A stretch of 64,000 nucleotides of DNA from Enchytraeus crypticus. Its lineage: Eukaryota > Annelida > Clitellata > Enchytraeida > Enchytraeidae. The stretch is taken from assembly GCA_905160935.1 (NCBI GenBank), contig CAJHZI010000508.1, forward strand, positions 792,501 to 856,500. The letters run 5' to 3'. Made by a program: the position numbers and the translations under genes. Position 1 is the first letter of the stretch, and each line of letters opens with the position of its first letter. The notes beneath the pieces were generated by a model. It was not told the origin of the DNA. It saw only the letters and a program-made list of their open reading frames with translations, and made no database searches. Shown here one piece after another: positions 61,263 to 64,000 of this stretch.

Positions 61263-61544
61263 TTTTGGATAGTTTAGGACAGTTTAAACAGACTTGAACC
61301 GCTCGTTTGGACAGACAAAACCCAATCCAGCACTGGAGAGATATTGGAATGATTCAAACAGATGATTGCAAAATCCTTTTTACTCTGCTTGATGCTTTAT
61401 TCTTCCTGTTATTGACTAGCTTCCCTCCTGCTTCAGAGAATTTATTACTTGACCTTTATCTATTATCATGTTTCCAATGCATTTAAAAGCAATTCAGCTT
61501 TTACCAACTATTATTATTAACCATTTATATACTACTAGACCCAC

Positions 61545-61640
61545 ACATGTGGAAATGAACAGGAAAGCAGAAGACAGAGAAGAGTGGAGGCGTTATATAC
61601 CACGGACCTGCCAGTAGGCAGTGCACTATGAGAAAGATAC
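61545..61640 (+). mobile_element. RTE-clade LINE 3' tail fragment
   Basis: Encodes the last codons (NRKAEDREEWRRYIPRTCQ) and the tail GGACCTGCCAGTAGGCAGTG plus CACTATGAGAAAGA, in plus orientation, separate from the minus-strand LINE that follows. Confidence 0.75.
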
Positions 61641-61874
61641 TACTAGATTAGTGGAAGAGTTAGTAGAGATACGCTACTACATATCTGTACCATCCCGACT
61701 AAGCACTAATTGGTAAACTGTACCAGTCTCAACTACTAACCTCTCTATGCAGGCCCGCAGCACTGGATGCACTCTTGGGTAGGTGTCCCCTGCAGTGACC
61801 TATTGAACACAAAGAAATGAGTAAATTACACTAGGCAATAGACAGCAAGATTTTGCGGTCCGATCCTATAGAAT

Positions 61875-61975
61875 CCACAGCAGCCGAACATTCAATGGGA
61901 ACTGCAGAGTACAACAGCTGAACATCCAATGGGAACTACAGAGTAGAACAGCTGAACATTCATTCTACAATTTAC
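61875..61975. repeat. Short tandem repeat, about 36 bp x 3
   Basis: Units of CAGC(A/T)GAACATTCAATGGGAAC with TACAGAGTA; three copies. Confidence 0.75.
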
Positions 61976-63780
61976 TTCTGTTCCATTTCCCATCTTCTGT
62001 GATCAAGCGCCCTAAATATCTGACACTCTTTACCTGTTCAAACTTTGCACCCTCTATTTCTATATTCATTCCTCCCCCTTCTTTTCTAGAACTCTCATCT
62101 TATTGGTTTCTTTATTTTTATTATAATGCAATAATGTTCAGACCATCTACAATTTGCATTCCTTCCTCAATGTTATACATCACTTTCATCATTATTGCCT
62201 CCGTGTAAATGCTAAATAGACGCTGTAACATGCAACAGCCGTGTCTTACTCCCTGTCCTATTTTTCCTTCTTTCGATAACTCCTGCTGAACTTTGATAAT
62301 TGACTCTTGATTTCTGTGATTCATGATTAATCTTCTATCAATCCAGTCTATTCTATTTTATCTCAAAATTCCTAACCTCTTTACCCAGTTTACCCTGTCA
62401 AAAGCTTTCTCAAAATCTACAAAGCATATAAAAACCTCATTTCCCTGCTCTATGCTACATCACATATAACTCGCATTTCTCCTATAGCTTCTCGTATACC
62501 GCATCCATTTAAAAATCCAAATTATGATAACTTAATATCACTTCTGCCTTTGACTGAATTCGTTTGCTTATTATTTTTAATAAGTTTTAGACGCCTATGA
62601 TATTAAGCTTATTGTTCGGCAGTCCAAATATTCCACTACATTTTCTTTTTTATGAATAAGGATAATTACTGATCTGGTAAAGTCCTCTGGCCACATACCG
62701 GTATAATAAATATCCATACATAGATTCACAAGTCTTTGCAGACTTTCTCCTTCTAACGCTTTTAGGAATTCTGCTGGTACGTCATCAACTCCTGCTGCTT
62801 TTCCTTTCTTCATTGCAATAATGGCTTTATTCTTCTTTCACTGTGTCCGGGCATTTTGATCATCTTCTATCATCCACTCTTCTTCTAACTTAAATGTTCT
62901 GCTGTTGGCGTTTTAGCATTGCCATACAATTTCTCCCCATATTCTCTCCATCTTTCTTCATGTTACATCAATTATCTCTGTCTTTAGTTCCCCATATTTG
63001 TTATTGATACCAATCCTCTTGTTCCTACTTTCTTCTCACCTCTTGTAGAAGGACACAATCTCGATAAAACAAATCCGAAATTGCAATCCAATCATACCCA
63101 CTTGATCACCACATTTTACATCTCACTATTGATCTCTTGCTTTGTCTGTTGCTCTTCTCAGCTCATTTGTTAGTTTTTCGGATATTGCTTTCGGAAGATG
63201 CAACTGACGTCAACATTGGCTTTACAACTTTTTGAATATTCCCTCTTTCCATATGCTGTCTGGCTGTTTTTTCCATTTTCTTCCCTCATCCATCTTGTCT
63301 AGCATATCACTTGATATCCAACAAATTTTGGCTCTCTTTGCATTATTGAAACCATAAACTTCTTTGGTAGCAGTTTTAAGGCATCTGTTATCTTCCATGT
63401 CTCGTTTACTCCTCTAATTTCACGAGTCTTCACCCTTTTAATCTTCATATCTACTTCGCTCTGAAATTTACCTTTCTTTTCTCCTCATCCACTCATAGTA
63501 CATTTCTTTACACAAAATCTTTTAACTATTTTCTTCTATCTCAACTCGATCTTGGCCTTCACTAGATTGTAGTCTGAATGTGCATCAGCGCCCGGGTTAA
63601 GACCTTAAATATTGTTTGACCGTTTCAGCATCGCACCTTAATTAAAATATTATCTAGTTGGAATCTTCCCGAATCTCCAGGCTCCTTTCATGTGTATCGG
63701 CTCTCTTTTCATGCTTAAACCACGCGTTTGTTGCCATCATCTTCATCCTTTTGCAGAATTCAATCACCCCATATATTTCT
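61965..63780 (-). mobile_element. RTE-clade LINE, endonuclease plus RT, degenerate
   Basis: The minus strand carries endonuclease pieces near 63780-63540 (FCKRMKMMATNAWFKHEKR and PGADAHSDYNLVKAKIEL in changing frames). Next come the linker and the RT from 62813 (KKGKAAGVDDVPAEFLKAL, MWPEDFTRSVIILIHKKEN), VFICFVDFEKAF-like sequence near 62400-62440 and SIIKVQQELSKEGKIGQGVR at 62300. It stops before the FADD and thumb, so the 3' end is missing. It has many frame breaks and is older than the copies at the window start. Confidence 0.75.
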
Positions 63781-63782
63781 AT

Positions 63783-63785
<3 letters not shown>

Positions 63786-63826
<41 letters not shown>

Positions 63827-63849
63827 CATACATGTATGTATATATATAT
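63786..63849. repeat. (TA)n microsatellite with (CATA)n part
   Basis: TA units (63786-63822), CATACATACATG, then more TA (63838-63849). A worn family 3/4 SINE head (complement of GTTGTGTCCGGGCCCCGAAG) follows at 63865-63930. Confidence 0.9.
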
Positions 63850-64000
63850 TTTCTGTATCTTGTTGCCTCTTACGACGCGCACACGCACAGTATAGGTTCA
63901 TCCATTCTTCGGGGCCCGGACACAACATACTCATCTTTATACTTATATATATATATTGTAGAATAAAAGAACAGCAACGGTACTACTAGGTTCAGACCTG

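Overview
The window reads as AT-rich, repeat-dense nuclear DNA from an animal, most likely a marine invertebrate. Genes are split into small exons with GT/AG boundaries, and the domains are metazoan (WSC, calcium-binding EGF, receptor tyrosine phosphatase, Sprouty-related, ankyrin/SOCS-like, NIFK-type RRM). Between genes lie RTE-type LINEs, several tRNA-derived SINE families, hAT and Tc1/mariner elements, microsatellites and minisatellites. The octamer TAGGCCTA recurs in unique sequence. I cannot name a species.

Layout. 1-4.3 kb is broken RTE-clade LINEs. 4.8-12.1 kb (minus) is a secreted or receptor ectodomain gene: signal peptide, WSC domain, one laminin/MEGF-like EGF and three calcium-binding EGFs. 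Seven exons with consistent phases are resolved, and the 3' end lies outside the window. 13-17.5 kb is nested repeats, a 7SL-like segment and a dead hAT transposase. 17.8-19.3 kb (minus) holds the last three coding exons of a receptor tyrosine phosphatase whose final PTP domain has lost the signature arginine. 19.4-23.3 kb is a cluster of tandem arrays, including 56 perfect copies of a 10-bp unit carrying CAGCTG, followed by a five-block heat-shock-type element. 23.9-29.9 kb is SINEs, minisatellites, a 155-bp inverted repeat and hAT-in-hAT-in-LINE nesting.

30.1-34.9 kb (plus) is an ankyrin-repeat gene with a C-terminal SOCS-box-like segment. 38.6-40.2 kb (plus) is a candidate three-exon gene for a 64-residue protein, with a tandem duplicate of its last exon. 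44.7-49.5 kb (plus) is a NIFK/Nop15-type nucleolar RRM gene with a nearly whole mariner in its last intron. 55.6-55.8 kb may hold an orphan terminal exon. 58.1-59.9 kb (minus) is a single-exon 613-residue protein ending in a SPRED-type Sprouty domain, without the usual EVH1 domain, preceded by two perfect RFX X-box matches. 61.1-63.8 kb returns to LINE and SINE debris.

The genes do not form an operon or an obvious pathway. The clearest system-level signal is in the mobile DNA: two SINE families each share a 3' tail with a different LINE family present in the window, as expected of SINE/LINE mobilisation pairs. All exon models come from reading the sequence by eye, without transcript or database support.
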